Part shown: positions 45,448 to 55,921 of the stretch, piece by piece
Layout: the number at the start of each line of letters is the position of its first letter
Numbering within the stretch: the first letter of the stretch is position 1
Assembly: GCF_005503625.1 (NCBI RefSeq)
Contig: NZ_SCMX01000031.1
Span: forward strand, 1 to 64,000
From: Cupriavidus sp. 2SB
GTDB lineage: Bacteria > Pseudomonadota > Gammaproteobacteria > Burkholderiales > Burkholderiaceae
Length of the DNA: 64,000 nucleotides
Direction: 5' to 3'
Notes under the pieces: generated by a model
What the model saw: the letters and a program-made list of their open reading frames with translations, nothing else
Told to the model about the DNA's origin: nothing
Databases searched by the model: none
Made by a program: the position numbers and the translations under genes

Positions 45448-46347
45448 ATGCATGCGCGCGTGCTTCGCTATCTCGACGAGGTTGTCCGGCGCGGATCGAT
45501 CCGGCGCGCGGCGGAAATCCTCCATGTTGCGCCCACGGCTATCAACCGGCAGATCCTTGATCTGGAGGCATCGCTCGGTGCGCCGCTGTTCGATCGCATC
45601 AACCGACGCCTGCAACTGACGCCGCTCGGCGAGATGGTGCTGGCGCATGTGCGGCAGACCTTGCGCGAGCACGACGCCCTCCAGGCGCGCGTGGCCGAAA
45701 TCAAGGGTGCGCGGCGCGGCATGGTCACGGTGGCCACCACCTCGGGTCTCGCCGGCGCGCTGATGCCTTCGCTGGTTCACGATTTTCGGCAGCATCATCC
45801 GGGCATCGTCGTGCGCGTGGCGGACCTGCCAGTGGGCGGCATCGTCGCAGCGGTGGAGCAGGGCGATGCCGATCTCGGACTTGGCTACGATCTTCCCGAA
45901 ATGGCGGCTTTCCGCGTGCTGGCCAGTCGCGAATGGTCGATCGGTGCCGTGGTGGCGCCTGGGCATCCGCTGGCGGCGCAGCCTTCCGCGCGGCTGGCCG
46001 AGTGCGCCGGCTATCCGCTGATTCTGCCCGCACCGTCGCTGTCGATCCGGGCTTTGGTGGATGACGCATTCGCGCGGGAATCGATCGAGGTGGCACCGGC
46101 GGTGGAATCCACGTCGGTCGTGCTGATCCAGCGACTTGTGGCGGCGGGCGCCGGCGTGGCGCTGCTCAATCCCCTCGATGTGATGGACGACCGCGCGCGT
46201 GGCGCGGTGGTGTTCGTGCCGCTGCAAGAGGCTGGCCTGCAGCGGCAGACGCTGCGGCTCGTGGCACGTGGCAAGGGTCCGCTAACGCCTGCCGCCGAGT
46301 TGATGGCTGAGGCGATGTCGTCGACGCTGGCCAACCTGTTCCGGTAG
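45448..46347 (+). CDS. LysR-family regulator
   Basis: This 299-residue regulator has an N-terminal LysR helix-turn-helix (residues 1-62: RRAAEILHVAPTAINRQI, LEASLGAPLFDR) and a two-lobed effector domain (about 90-295). The frame extends upstream to 45376, but MHARVLRYLDEVV at 45448 is the typical start. It is followed by an amidohydrolase gene on the same strand after 123 bases, with an inverted repeat in between; it probably controls that gene. This arrangement (same strand rather than divergent) is less common for LysR. Confidence 0.88.
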   Translation: MHARVLRYLDEVVRRGSIRRAAEILHVAPTAINRQILDLEASLGAPLFDRINRRLQLTPLGEMVLAHVRQTLREHDALQARVAEIKGARRGMVTVATTSGLAGALMPSLVHDFRQHHPGIVVRVADLPVGGIVAAVEQGDADLGLGYDLPEMAAFRVLASREWSIGAVVAPGHPLAAQPSARLAECAGYPLILPAPSLSIRALVDDAFARESIEVAPAVESTSVVLIQRLVAAGAGVALLNPLDVMDDRARGAVVFVPLQEAGLQRQTLRLVARGKGPLTPAAELMAEAMSSTLANLFR

Positions 46348-46362
46348 GCGAATGAAGTTTTG

Positions 46363-46385
46363 GGTGTGCACATTTTGCGCACACC
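46363..46385. promoter_or_regulatory. Inverted repeat upstream of the amidohydrolase
   Basis: GGTGTGC and GCACACC form a seven-base inverted repeat with a nine-base spacer, containing TGTGC-N9-GCACA. It lies in the 123-base gap between LysR and amidohydrolase genes and is a reasonable LysR-type binding site. Confidence 0.5.
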
Positions 46386-46470
46386 TCACGCGAAATTCTG
46401 CGCTTGGGGTGCTGCGCAAGCGGCAAGTAGACTTGGCCTCGTTCACAACCGATACGCGAGACGACCCGCC

Positions 46471-47862
<1,392 letters not shown>

Positions 47863-47950
47863 TCGGGTTTTGATGAGCGGGGCGCATGAGCGCGCGCCTC
47901 GCCGACGGCTGTGCTGGAATGCGGCGCAAAAGCGGAGTGCGGCGCAAAAG

Positions 47951-47984
47951 CAAAAGGCCGGAAGCATCGCTGCTTCCGGCCTTT
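47951..47984. terminator. Terminator between amidohydrolase and second tRNA-Lys
   Basis: A perfect 13-base stem AAAGGCCGGAAGC/GCTTCCGGCCTTT has a six-base loop. It has A/T runs on both sides and probably serves both the plus-strand amidohydrolase and the minus-strand tRNA. Confidence 0.85.
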
Positions 47985-47992
47985 CTTGTGTC

Positions 47993-48068
47993 TGGTGGGG
48001 CGTGAGTGACTCGAACACTCGACCTACGGATTAAGAGTCCGCTGCTCTACCAACTGAGCTAACGCCCC
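47993..48068 (-). tRNA. tRNA-Lys (anticodon CTT), second copy
   Basis: This is the same 76-base sequence as the tRNA at 45251-45326, in the same orientation, with acceptor strands GGGGCGT/ACGCCCC, encoded CCA and anticodon CTT. Confidence 0.97.
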
Positions 48069-48081
48069 GACGAAGACCGAG

Positions 48082-48109
48082 ATTCTAGCAGGATTTTTAC
48101 GCTTGTCAA
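48082..48109 (-). promoter_or_regulatory. Promoter of tRNA-Lys (second copy)
   Basis: Read on the minus strand: a consensus TTGACA (48109-48104), 16-base spacer, and TAGAAT (48087-48082). The rest of the gene-free gap 48110-48396 shows nothing that I can name. Confidence 0.7.
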
Positions 48110-48396
48110 ACGTTTCGTGCATCGCGCTGAAAAGCGGGTCTTCGCGGCGCGTGGCAATGCCGACGCGATCGGTGGAATCAGCGATTCGATGGACATTCCG
48201 ACAGGCACATCACGCTGACACATGGGTCCGTCATGCTCGTGTCATCGCGGTCTGATGTGGCAGTGTTCGCGGAACGTACTGCCAGGCGCGCGATGATTGA
48301 GACGAATCGCATTCGGCATGCATGGTGCAGGGGATCACAGACGATTTCCGCAAAGCCATGTTAGGATGCTTCTCCACTTGCATATGGAGGGCTGTG

Positions 48397-48663
48397 ATGA
48401 TGGAAATCAAATTCCAAGAGCAAGACCGCTACGACATCAACAATGAGGGTTTGCTGTTTCATGCGGTGGTCAATGGTGAGCACGTGACCTGCGTGGTAAC
48501 ACGCGAAGCGCTCTGGGAAGGCTTCAGTGCCGACCAGGTGTTGTCGCTGGAAGAGGCGTTCCGCGCCGGTCGTGACACGATCGAACGCGCGGCCGTGGTG
48601 CTGATCGAGCAGGGCGTGCCCCAGCCGGTCGTGGTCAAGCGCGCGCACGTGGCGCCGGTCTAA
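48397..48663 (+). CDS. DUF1488-family protein
   Basis: This 88-residue small protein has the pattern of DUF1488: an N-terminal strand pair (IKFQEQDRYD, LLFHAVVNGEHVTCVVTREAL) and a helical end (FRAGRDTIERAAVVLIEQG). Function is unknown; members are common in Burkholderiaceae. GGAGGG lies five to eight bases before two consecutive ATGs (48397, 48400); the frame extension to 48322 is not supported. It stands alone between the tRNA-Lys and the SulP gene. Confidence 0.75.
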   Translation: MMEIKFQEQDRYDINNEGLLFHAVVNGEHVTCVVTREALWEGFSADQVLSLEEAFRAGRDTIERAAVVLIEQGVPQPVVVKRAHVAPV

Positions 48664-48806
48664 GGACCGACCGACGGCAGCAACCCTCCGCCGCCGGTTC
48701 CGGTCCTGTTGTCACGACAGGCCGGCCGGCGCGCTACAAGCCTACTGAAGTTCGTAACACCTTCTCGTAGTACTTTCCGTCCGGTTGTTTCGATCCCGAT
48801 TGCCGC

Positions 48807-50618
48807 TCAGGCAGGATGAGTCGTGTCCGTTGCTGCGCGATGGTTCGCGGCACCGGGACGCCCTGCGCACTCTTCGAAGATGCGCACATGGCACTGTGCG
48901 CATATTTCCGGTGAAAGGGTTTCGATGATCGTGTGGAGTGCCTGCCGCTTGGTCGGGAAGATATGGTCCTGGCCCAGCTTGTCGATAAAGCCAGTCTGTT
49001 TCCACGTGTCGAGCACTTGCGTGCGCGGCCGATGGAAGTAGAGGTCGCCGCCCTCGGCGCGCCGTTCGGTCAACTCCGCTTCCCACATCTCGGCGCCAGC
49101 GAGGTCGATGAAGTTCATGCTCTTGGTCATCGCCAGCAGATGCTTCTGTTCGGCGTCGACCGTGCGTAGCCAATGCAGGCGGTCCGTCACGTATTGCACC
49201 GCGCCGAAATAGATCGCGCCTTCCATGCGCAGCAATTTCAACTGCGGACATTCCGGCTGCGGACGACGTAGCTCGTCCAGCGGTGTGAAGCGTCGGCCCG
49301 GATCATCCGCATCGGGTACGAGACTGCGCACGGCGGGGCGCGCGGTGCGATACAGGTACGCCACCAGCGACAGGATCGTGCCAAGCAGCACCGCCATTTC
49401 CAGGCGGATGACGAGCGTGGCCAAGAACGTGCCCACTGCAATCGCGAACTCCGTACGCGACAACCGCGCGATACGGCGCAGGCGCTGGAAGTCGAAGAGG
49501 CCCCATGCCACGAGCAGCAGCATGGCCGCGATGGCCGCCAGCGGGATCTGTGCGAGCAGCGGCGCGCTGACCATCACCAGCACCACCAGCAGCAACGCCG
49601 AGAAGACGCTGGCGAGCGGTGTCTGCGCGCCCGCCTCGAAGTTCGGCATCGACCGGTTCAGCGAGCCGCAGGAGATATAACCCGAGAACAGTCCGCCCGC
49701 GATATTCGACAGGCCCTGGCCAATGAACTCGCGGTTCGCGTCGATATGCTGGCCCGAGCGCAGCGCCACCGCCTTGGCGATCGAGATCGACTGGCCCAGC
49801 GCGACGATGGTCAGTGCGGCGGCGATGCCAAGCAGGTCCGGCACGGTGCGCCAATTGATATCGGGGACGTGGAACGGCGGAATGGCGGCCGGGATGGGGC
49901 CAACCACGTTGACGTGCTGCGCGAGGCTCCAGCCGCTATGGTTGAGCACCATCGCGGTGCCGAAGCCGGCCAGCAGCCCCAGCAGCATGAACGGAAGCCG
50001 GCGCGACACACGCTTGATGCCAACTGTCACCGCCAGCGTCACGGCACCGACGATCAACGCACTGCCATTGATCGTATCGAAGTTGTCGAACAGGAAACGC
50101 ACCACGCCGAACGCGCTGGTTCCCGTGGGCACGGCCAGGCCGAACAGGTCCTTCAGCGCGTAGAGTCCGATCAGCGTGGCCGCGCCGCAGGTGAAGCCGA
50201 GCAGCACCGATGGCGAGATGAAATTGGCCAGTGACCCGAGCCGCAGGGCGCCCACTGCCAGCTGCAGGATGCCGACGAGCATCGTCACGGCCAGCGCCAG
50301 CGCGATATAGGCCGGACTGCCCGCAAATGCCACCGGGCTCAGCATCGCGAACAGTGCGAGCGAGTTGGCGTTGGTCGGCCCCGACATCACGTGCCAGCTC
50401 GATCCGAACAGCGCTGCGACGATGCAAGGCACCACGGCGGTGTAGATGCCGTATTGCGGCGGCAGGCCCGCCAGCGTGGCAAAGGCCACGCCCTGCGGCA
50501 GCACCAGCACGGCGCCGAGTAGTCCGGCGATGACATCGGCGCGCAGCGTCAGCGGGGTGATACGCCGCGTCCACGGGAACCAGCGCTGCAGGGCAGGGGG
50601 GCGGGCAGCAACGATCAT
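48807..50618 (-). CDS. SulP-family anion transporter with STAS domain
   Basis: This 603-residue inner-membrane protein has about 10-12 helices in residues 25-430, with the SulP signatures LPQGVAFATLAGLPPQYGIYTA (near residue 40, split here) and a Gly/Ser-rich SISIAKAVALRSG region, then a cytoplasmic STAS domain (about 450-560). It may carry sulfate, bicarbonate or another anion. The last 40 residues contain a CAQCHVRIFEEC cysteine/histidine cluster not usual for SulP. ATG 50618 lies three bases after the exonuclease III stop, so it is probably translated by coupling with xthA. Confidence 0.9.
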   Translation of the reverse strand: MIVAARPPALQRWFPWTRRITPLTLRADVIAGLLGAVLVLPQGVAFATLAGLPPQYGIYTAVVPCIVAALFGSSWHVMSGPTNANSLALFAMLSPVAFAGSPAYIALALAVTMLVGILQLAVGALRLGSLANFISPSVLLGFTCGAATLIGLYALKDLFGLAVPTGTSAFGVVRFLFDNFDTINGSALIVGAVTLAVTVGIKRVSRRLPFMLLGLLAGFGTAMVLNHSGWSLAQHVNVVGPIPAAIPPFHVPDINWRTVPDLLGIAAALTIVALGQSISIAKAVALRSGQHIDANREFIGQGLSNIAGGLFSGYISCGSLNRSMPNFEAGAQTPLASVFSALLLVVLVMVSAPLLAQIPLAAIAAMLLLVAWGLFDFQRLRRIARLSRTEFAIAVGTFLATLVIRLEMAVLLGTILSLVAYLYRTARPAVRSLVPDADDPGRRFTPLDELRRPQPECPQLKLLRMEGAIYFGAVQYVTDRLHWLRTVDAEQKHLLAMTKSMNFIDLAGAEMWEAELTERRAEGGDLYFHRPRTQVLDTWKQTGFIDKLGQDHIFPTKRQALHTIIETLSPEICAQCHVRIFEECAGRPGAANHRAATDTTHPA

Positions 50619-50621
50619 CGA

Positions 50622-51419
50622 TCAGCCGAGGTCGAGCGAGGCCACCACCGGCGTATGGTCGGACGGCTGCTCCCAGCGGCGCGGTTCCTTGTCGATCAGG
50701 CAGGTGCTGCAATGCGCCGCCAGCGCGGGGGAGAGGAGGATATGGTCGATGCGCAGGCCCGCGTTGCGGCGGAAACCCATCATCCGGTAATCCCACCACG
50801 AAAACGTTTTCTCGGGCTGCTCGAACATGCGGAACGAGTCGACGAACCCCATCGCGATCAGCGCCTTGAACGCGTCGCGCTCCTGCGGTGAGACCAGGTT
50901 CTGGCCTTCCCACTTGGCGGGGTCATGGACGTCGCGGTCTTCGGGCGCGATGTTGAAATCGCCCAGCAGTGCGAGCTTCGGATACTTGACCATCTCGGCG
51001 CGCAGCCAGTCGGTCATCGCCTTGAGCCAGTCGAGCTTGTAGACGAACTTGTCGGATTCGAGAGACTGGCCGTTCGGGAAGTACGCGCTGATAAGCCGCA
51101 CGTCGCCGTAGGTGCCGGCCACCACGCGCTGCTGTGCGTCCTCGTAACCGGGAATGTTGCGCACCACGTCGGTGGGCGCCGGCATGGTGCCGTCGCGCGC
51201 CACAATGGCCACGCCGTTATAGGTCTTCTGGCCCGTGTAGATGCTGTGGAAGCCGGCAGCTTCAAGCTCGGCCAGCGGGTACTTGTCGTCGGGGAGCTTC
51301 AATTCCTGCAAGCACAGCGCATCGACCGGCGTGCCGGCGGCGTCCTGCGCGGCAAGCCATTGCAGGACCTGGGGCAGGCGCACTTTCAGGGAGTTGACGT
51401 TCCAGCTCGCGATTCTCAT
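50622..51419 (-). CDS. xthA: Exodeoxyribonuclease III
   Basis: This 265-residue AP endonuclease/3'-exonuclease starts MRIASWNVNSLKVRL. Catalytic motifs include LQELK with the metal-binding Glu, LLGDFNIAPEDRDV with the Asp/Asn pair, and the C-terminal RIDHILLS and SDHTPV histidine. It cuts DNA at abasic sites in base-excision repair. Length is normal. The SulP gene begins three bases after its stop. Confidence 0.95.
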   Translation of the reverse strand: MRIASWNVNSLKVRLPQVLQWLAAQDAAGTPVDALCLQELKLPDDKYPLAELEAAGFHSIYTGQKTYNGVAIVARDGTMPAPTDVVRNIPGYEDAQQRVVAGTYGDVRLISAYFPNGQSLESDKFVYKLDWLKAMTDWLRAEMVKYPKLALLGDFNIAPEDRDVHDPAKWEGQNLVSPQERDAFKALIAMGFVDSFRMFEQPEKTFSWWDYRMMGFRRNAGLRIDHILLSPALAAHCSTCLIDKEPRRWEQPSDHTPVVASLDLG

Positions 51420-51467
51420 GTGTAGCTCTGTCGTTTTTCTTTGGGGTGGTCCGGGCCGGACAGCATG

Positions 51468-51866
51468 CTAACCGCCCAGCAGGTCGCGCTGGTTCAGGAT
51501 AGCGAAAGCGATTTCCGGATGCGTGTCCATGCTGCGCCGGATCGCAGCCGGAATGGCCTGCCGCGTCTTGCGGCACAGACCTGGCTGATCGGCCATCTCG
51601 ATCCGAAAGCCACGCGTGGTGCGCACCACGTTGTCACTGGGCGTGATCGAGATTTCCATGCCGAGCAGGTCGCGCATCCTGGCCTGCATGCGCTGCAACT
51701 CGTCGAGGGTTGCGATGTTTTCCAGCCGTTCGACGAGCTTCTTTTCTTCCTGCTGTGTCAGTTGCAGGATACGCCGATCCGCTGAAGGATCGGCCAGCAA
51801 TACCTCTCGGTTGCAGACGCAGGCGCCCGGCGGACATTCCTTGCGAATCGGGAAAGGAAGGTCCAT
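51468..51866 (-). CDS. Unknown 132-residue protein with CPPGACVC motif
   Basis: I do not recognise this 132-residue protein, though similar genes seem familiar from other betaproteobacteria. The N-terminus has C11, C16 and C18 in ECPPGACVCNRE, which might bind a metal; a fourth cysteine lies near residue 98. The middle (LTQQEEKKLVERLENIATLDELQRMQ, here joined only for orientation) is predicted helical. No signal peptide. It follows the oligopeptidase gene by 24 bases on the same strand, so it is likely in the same operon. Confidence 0.65.
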   Translation of the reverse strand: MDLPFPIRKECPPGACVCNREVLLADPSADRRILQLTQQEEKKLVERLENIATLDELQRMQARMRDLLGMEISITPSDNVVRTTRGFRIEMADQPGLCRKTRQAIPAAIRRSMDTHPEIAFAILNQRDLLGG

Positions 51867-51890
51867 GTGCCGGGCGCCCGTTGGCGGGGA

Positions 51891-53996
51891 TCAGGCCGTG
51901 GCTGCCGCCGTCTCGGCCATGCCGCCGTGCCGCAGCAGCGCGTCGATCTGCGGTGCGCGGCCGCGGAACGCCACGAACGATTCCATCGCCGGGCGGCTGC
52001 CGCCCACCGACAGGATCTCGCGGCGATACCGCTCGCCCACATCGCTATCGAGCACGCTGCCGGACAGGTTACTGGCTTCTTCGAACGCGGCGTAGACGTC
52101 GGCGGACAGCACCTCGGCCCACTTGTAGCTGTAGTAACCCGCCGCATAGCCGCCCGCAAAAACGTGGCTGAACGTGTTCGGCCAGCGCGACAGCGCCGAC
52201 TGCGGCACCACATGCTTGCTGTCGTTGATCTGGCGCGACAGTTCCAGCACCGATACCGGACCTTGCGGATCGTAATCGGTGTGCAGATGCATGTCGAACG
52301 ACGAGTACACGATCTGGCGCAGCGTCATCATGCCGTTCTGGAAGTTCTTCGCAGCCAGCATGCGGTCGAACAGCACGCGCGGCAGCGGCGCGCCGGTCTC
52401 CACATGGGCCGTCATGGTTTCCAGCACCTCGTATTCCCAGCAGAAGTTCTCCATGAACTGCGACGGCAGTTCCACGGCATCCCATTCCACGCCATTGATG
52501 CCTGACACGCCGAGGTCGCCCACCTGCGTCAGCATGTGATGCAGGCCGTGGCCGAACTCGTGGAACAGCGTGATGACTTCGTCGTGCGTGAACAGTGCGG
52601 GCTTGCCACCGACCGGCGCCGTGAAGTTGCAGGTCAGGTAGGCCACCGGCGTTTGCACCGTGCCGTTGTCACGTTCCTTGCGGCCACGCGCATCGTCCAT
52701 CCACGCGCCGCCACGCTTGCCTTCGCGTGCGTAAAGATCGATGTAGAACTGCGCCAGCAGGGCGCCCTGCGGCGACACCACGCGGAAGAGGCGCACCGAC
52801 GGATGCCAGGTCTGGGCCGTATCCGGCTGGATACTGACCGAGAACAGCTTCTCGACCACGCCAAACAAGCCTTCCAGTACCTTCGGCTCCTGGAAGTACT
52901 GCTTCACCTCGTCATCGGAGAAGGCATAACGCTTCTGGCGCAGCTTTTCCGAGGCATAGGCCACGTCCCACGGCTCGATCTTGTCGAGGCCCAGTTCGGA
53001 GGCTGCAAACTGCTGCAGTTCCTTCCAGTCGCCTTCGGCGTACGGGCGGGCCTTGACGGCGAGTTCGTCGAGGAACTTCAGCACGTCGGCAGGAGACTCG
53101 GCCATCTTCGGCACGAGCGAGACTTCGCCATAGTTGGCATAGCCCAGCATCTGCGCTTCTTCCCGGCGCAGGGCCAGTTGGTCACGCATGTTCGTGGTGT
53201 TGTCCCAGTCGGCCTGGCCCTGGTTGTACTGGGGCCCGAGTTCGGACGCGCGCGTGACGCTGGCCTCGTACATCGTCCGGCGCAGTGCGCGGTCGTCGGC
53301 GTACTGCAGCACCGGGAAGTACGAAGGGAAGTGCAGCGTGAATTTGTATCCCGGCTTGCCGTCCTTCTCGGCGGCCAGCTTCGCGGCTTCCTGCGCATCG
53401 GCGGGAATGCCGGCCAGTCGTGCGCCATCCTCGATATGGAGTGCGTAGGCGTTGGTGGCGTCTAGCACATGGTCCGAGAATGCCTTGGACAGTTGGGCCT
53501 GCTCGTCCTGGATTTCGGCGAAGCGCGGCTTGCGGTCTTCAGCCAGTTCCGCACCGCCCAGACGGAAGCCGCGCAGTTCGTTTTCCAGCAACTGCTTGCG
53601 GGCCGGCGACAGTCCGGCGAACTCGGGGCCGGCGGCCACGGCCTTGTACTTCTCATACAGCGCCAGGCTTTGTCCCAGCGACGACCAGAATTCGGTCATG
53701 CGGGGCAGATTGTCGGTGTGCGCCTTGCGCAGTTCGGGTGTGTCCGCCACGGCGCTCAGGTGGCCGACCACGCCCCAGGCACGGCCCAGCGGTTCGGTGG
53801 CAGTTTCGAGCGCTTCGACGGCGCTGAGCCAGGTGGCTGGCGTGGCCGGGTCTTCGGCGCGGTCGACGGCGGCCTGGGCCTGGGCCAGCAGCACGTCCAG
53901 CGCGGGGGCGATGTGCTCGGGGCGGATCTCGGCAAAGCGCGGGAGATCGGAGAAATCGAGTAACGGGTTGTTGGCGCGGTCGGCGGTATCAGTCAT
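51891..53996 (-). CDS. prlC: Oligopeptidase A (M3 zinc metallopeptidase)
   Basis: This 701-residue cytosolic peptidase degrades short peptides, including cleaved signal peptides. The zinc site is HEFGH (in ITLFHEFGHGLHHML) with the second-shell glutamate downstream. The mature start MTDTADRANNPLLDF fits ATG 53996; an extension to 54077 is out of keeping with the family. Length matches PrlC (about 680-700). folD lies upstream with a 134-base gap. Confidence 0.95.
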   Translation of the reverse strand: MTDTADRANNPLLDFSDLPRFAEIRPEHIAPALDVLLAQAQAAVDRAEDPATPATWLSAVEALETATEPLGRAWGVVGHLSAVADTPELRKAHTDNLPRMTEFWSSLGQSLALYEKYKAVAAGPEFAGLSPARKQLLENELRGFRLGGAELAEDRKPRFAEIQDEQAQLSKAFSDHVLDATNAYALHIEDGARLAGIPADAQEAAKLAAEKDGKPGYKFTLHFPSYFPVLQYADDRALRRTMYEASVTRASELGPQYNQGQADWDNTTNMRDQLALRREEAQMLGYANYGEVSLVPKMAESPADVLKFLDELAVKARPYAEGDWKELQQFAASELGLDKIEPWDVAYASEKLRQKRYAFSDDEVKQYFQEPKVLEGLFGVVEKLFSVSIQPDTAQTWHPSVRLFRVVSPQGALLAQFYIDLYAREGKRGGAWMDDARGRKERDNGTVQTPVAYLTCNFTAPVGGKPALFTHDEVITLFHEFGHGLHHMLTQVGDLGVSGINGVEWDAVELPSQFMENFCWEYEVLETMTAHVETGAPLPRVLFDRMLAAKNFQNGMMTLRQIVYSSFDMHLHTDYDPQGPVSVLELSRQINDSKHVVPQSALSRWPNTFSHVFAGGYAAGYYSYKWAEVLSADVYAAFEEASNLSGSVLDSDVGERYRREILSVGGSRPAMESFVAFRGRAPQIDALLRHGGMAETAAATA

Positions 53997-54130
53997 GGCA
54001 ATTCCCGGCTTGGTGTGCCGCGCGAAGGGGAGGTGGCGCGGCACGTTACCTGTGCAAGATGAGGCCTTTGAGGCCAAATATCCAGTACGACTTTGCTATC
54101 GGCGCGATTGAAGCGCCATCCGGGCGTGCC

Positions 54131-54988
54131 TCAGGCCAGTCCGGCTACGCGCTCGGCGGATTCCAGCGTGTTGATCAGCAGCATCGTGATCGTCATGGGA
54201 CCCACGCCACCCGGCACTGGGGTGATGTAGCCAGCCACCTCGCCCACGCCGGCGAAGTCCACATCGCCGCATAGCTTGCCGGCATCGTCGCGATTCATGC
54301 CAACGTCGATCACGGCGGCGCCCGGCTTGACCATGTCGGCGGTGATGATGTTGCGGCGGCCCACGGCGGCCACGATGACATCGGCGTTACGGGTATGGGC
54401 GGCGAGGTCGCGCGTCTTGCTGTTGCAGATGGTGACCGTGGCGCCAGCTTGCAGCAGCATCATCGCCATCGGCTTGCCGACGATGTTCGACGCGCCCACC
54501 ACCACGGCATTGGCGCCGCGCAGCGGGAACTGCACCGATTCCAGCATCTTCATGCAGCCGTACGGCGTGCAGGGGCGGAACAGCGGGGCGCCGGTCATCA
54601 GCGCACCGGCATTGGCCACGTGGAAACCGTCCACGTCCTTTTCCGGGGCGATGGCTTCCAGGACCTTGTGGCTGTCGATGTGCTTCGGCAGCGGCAGTTG
54701 CACCAGGATGCCGTGGATCTTCGGGTCATTGTTCAGCGCGTCGATGCGCGCCAGCAGGTCCGCTTCCGACAGGTCGGCCGGATAACGGTCCAGCGACGAG
54801 TGGAAACCGTTGTCCTCGCAGGCCTTCACCTTGTTGCGCACGTAGACCTGGCTGGCCGGGTCTTCGCCCACCAGCACGACGGCGAGGCCGGGTTGGTGGC
54901 CGGCGGCGGTCAGGCGGGCGGCGCGCTGGGCGGCTTCGGCGCGGATTTGTTTGGCGAGGGCGTTACCGTCGATCAGTTGTGCGGACAT
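54131..54988 (-). CDS. folD: Bifunctional methylene-THF dehydrogenase / methenyl-THF cyclohydrolase
   Basis: This 285-residue enzyme interconverts methylene- and formyl-tetrahydrofolate with NADP. Signatures: the catalytic lysine region [22 protein letters not shown], and [10 protein letters not shown] at the C-terminus. Length is standard. It begins 155 bases from the divergent CbiM-like gene. Confidence 0.96.
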   Translation of the reverse strand: MSAQLIDGNALAKQIRAEAAQRAARLTAAGHQPGLAVVLVGEDPASQVYVRNKVKACEDNGFHSSLDRYPADLSEADLLARIDALNNDPKIHGILVQLPLPKHIDSHKVLEAIAPEKDVDGFHVANAGALMTGAPLFRPCTPYGCMKMLESVQFPLRGANAVVVGASNIVGKPMAMMLLQAGATVTICNSKTRDLAAHTRNADVIVAAVGRRNIITADMVKPGAAVIDVGMNRDDAGKLCGDVDFAGVGEVAGYITPVPGGVGPMTITMLLINTLESAERVAGLA

Positions 54989-55143
54989 GGGATTCGTAGC
55001 GGGAATGACTGGAAAGGCGGGCGCCGGGCCGGGGGCGACGGCGCGAAACCGCGATTATAAAGGTTCCATGACGGGGCGAAGGCCTCCCGGCGGGCTTGAT
55101 CACGTGCAAGCAGCGCTTGGACCCTCGCTGCTAGCATCCGGTT

Positions 55144-55839
55144 ATGCACATCGAAGAATCTTCAATTCTGGCGTTCCTTGCAACCTGGCCGCTCCCGACG
55201 CTGGGCGTCGGGGTGCTGTTCTGGGCGCTGGTGCAGCGTCCGTGGCTGACCTTGCGGCGGGAAGCGCTCCAGCACGCGTGGCTAGGGTCGCTGGTTTTCC
55301 TGACGCTGCTGTGGTCTGCGCGCGCAACCGTGGGTGAGGGCGTGGTGATCCAGTTGATGGGCGCCTCGCTGGCAGTCACGATGTTCGGCCTGCCGTTGGC
55401 GATGGTGACGCTGGCGATCGTGGATGTGGTGTCGCTGCTGGGACTGGCCTACCTGTCGGGGAGAGGCTGGGCGCAGATCGACTGGGTGTCGCTGGGGCCG
55501 CGCTTCTTCTGGATGGCGCTGGTGCCGGGTGCGCTCACGGCAGCGCTGCAGGCCGCGCTACGGCGGTGGGTGCCGCGACATCCCTTCGTGTTCATTCTCG
55601 GGCACGGGTATTTCAGCGCTCTGGTCGCGGCCGTGGTGGCTGGCGGCTTGCGCGCGATCTGGCAAGTGCGGATGGGCGTGGCCCAGGGTGGACTCGGACT
55701 GGCCGACAGCCTGACCGGCGCGGTCATCATCGCGTTTGGCGAGGCGTTCCTGACGGGGATGCTGGTCGCGATTTTTGTCGTCTACCGGCCGCAGTGGCTG
55801 GTGACGTTTGATGAGGGGGAGTATTTGAGGGGGAGGTAG
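55144..55839 (+). CDS. CbiM-like energy-coupling factor permease, orphan
   Basis: This 231-residue polytopic membrane protein has about six or seven helices and resembles the CbiM/NikM substrate-capture component of ECF importers for cobalt or nickel. The N-terminal MHIEES recalls the metal-binding MHI(M/P)EG start of CbiM, but the rest of the first loop differs and several histidines of classical CbiM are missing. No ATPase or T-component gene is adjacent, so it either uses shared modules or does something else. It is separated from the FixJ-like gene by a REP-like palindrome. Confidence 0.7.
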   Translation: MHIEESSILAFLATWPLPTLGVGVLFWALVQRPWLTLRREALQHAWLGSLVFLTLLWSARATVGEGVVIQLMGASLAVTMFGLPLAMVTLAIVDVVSLLGLAYLSGRGWAQIDWVSLGPRFFWMALVPGALTAALQAALRRWVPRHPFVFILGHGYFSALVAAVVAGGLRAIWQVRMGVAQGGLGLADSLTGAVIIAFGEAFLTGMLVAIFVVYRPQWLVTFDEGEYLRGR

Positions 55840-55865
55840 TCGAAGCCGAAACCGCTTCTAAACCG

Positions 55866-55898
55866 GCTCCCCTCTCCCGCTGTGCGGGAGAGGGGAGC
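55866..55898. repeat. REP-like palindrome
   Basis: Perfect 15-base arms at 55866-55880 and 55884-55898 have a three-base loop, between the convergent CbiM-like and response-regulator genes. It is the longest stem of the CCCCTCTCCC family in the window. Confidence 0.8.
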
Positions 55899-55921
55899 AA
55901 ACATGCAGCAGGGAACAAGAA

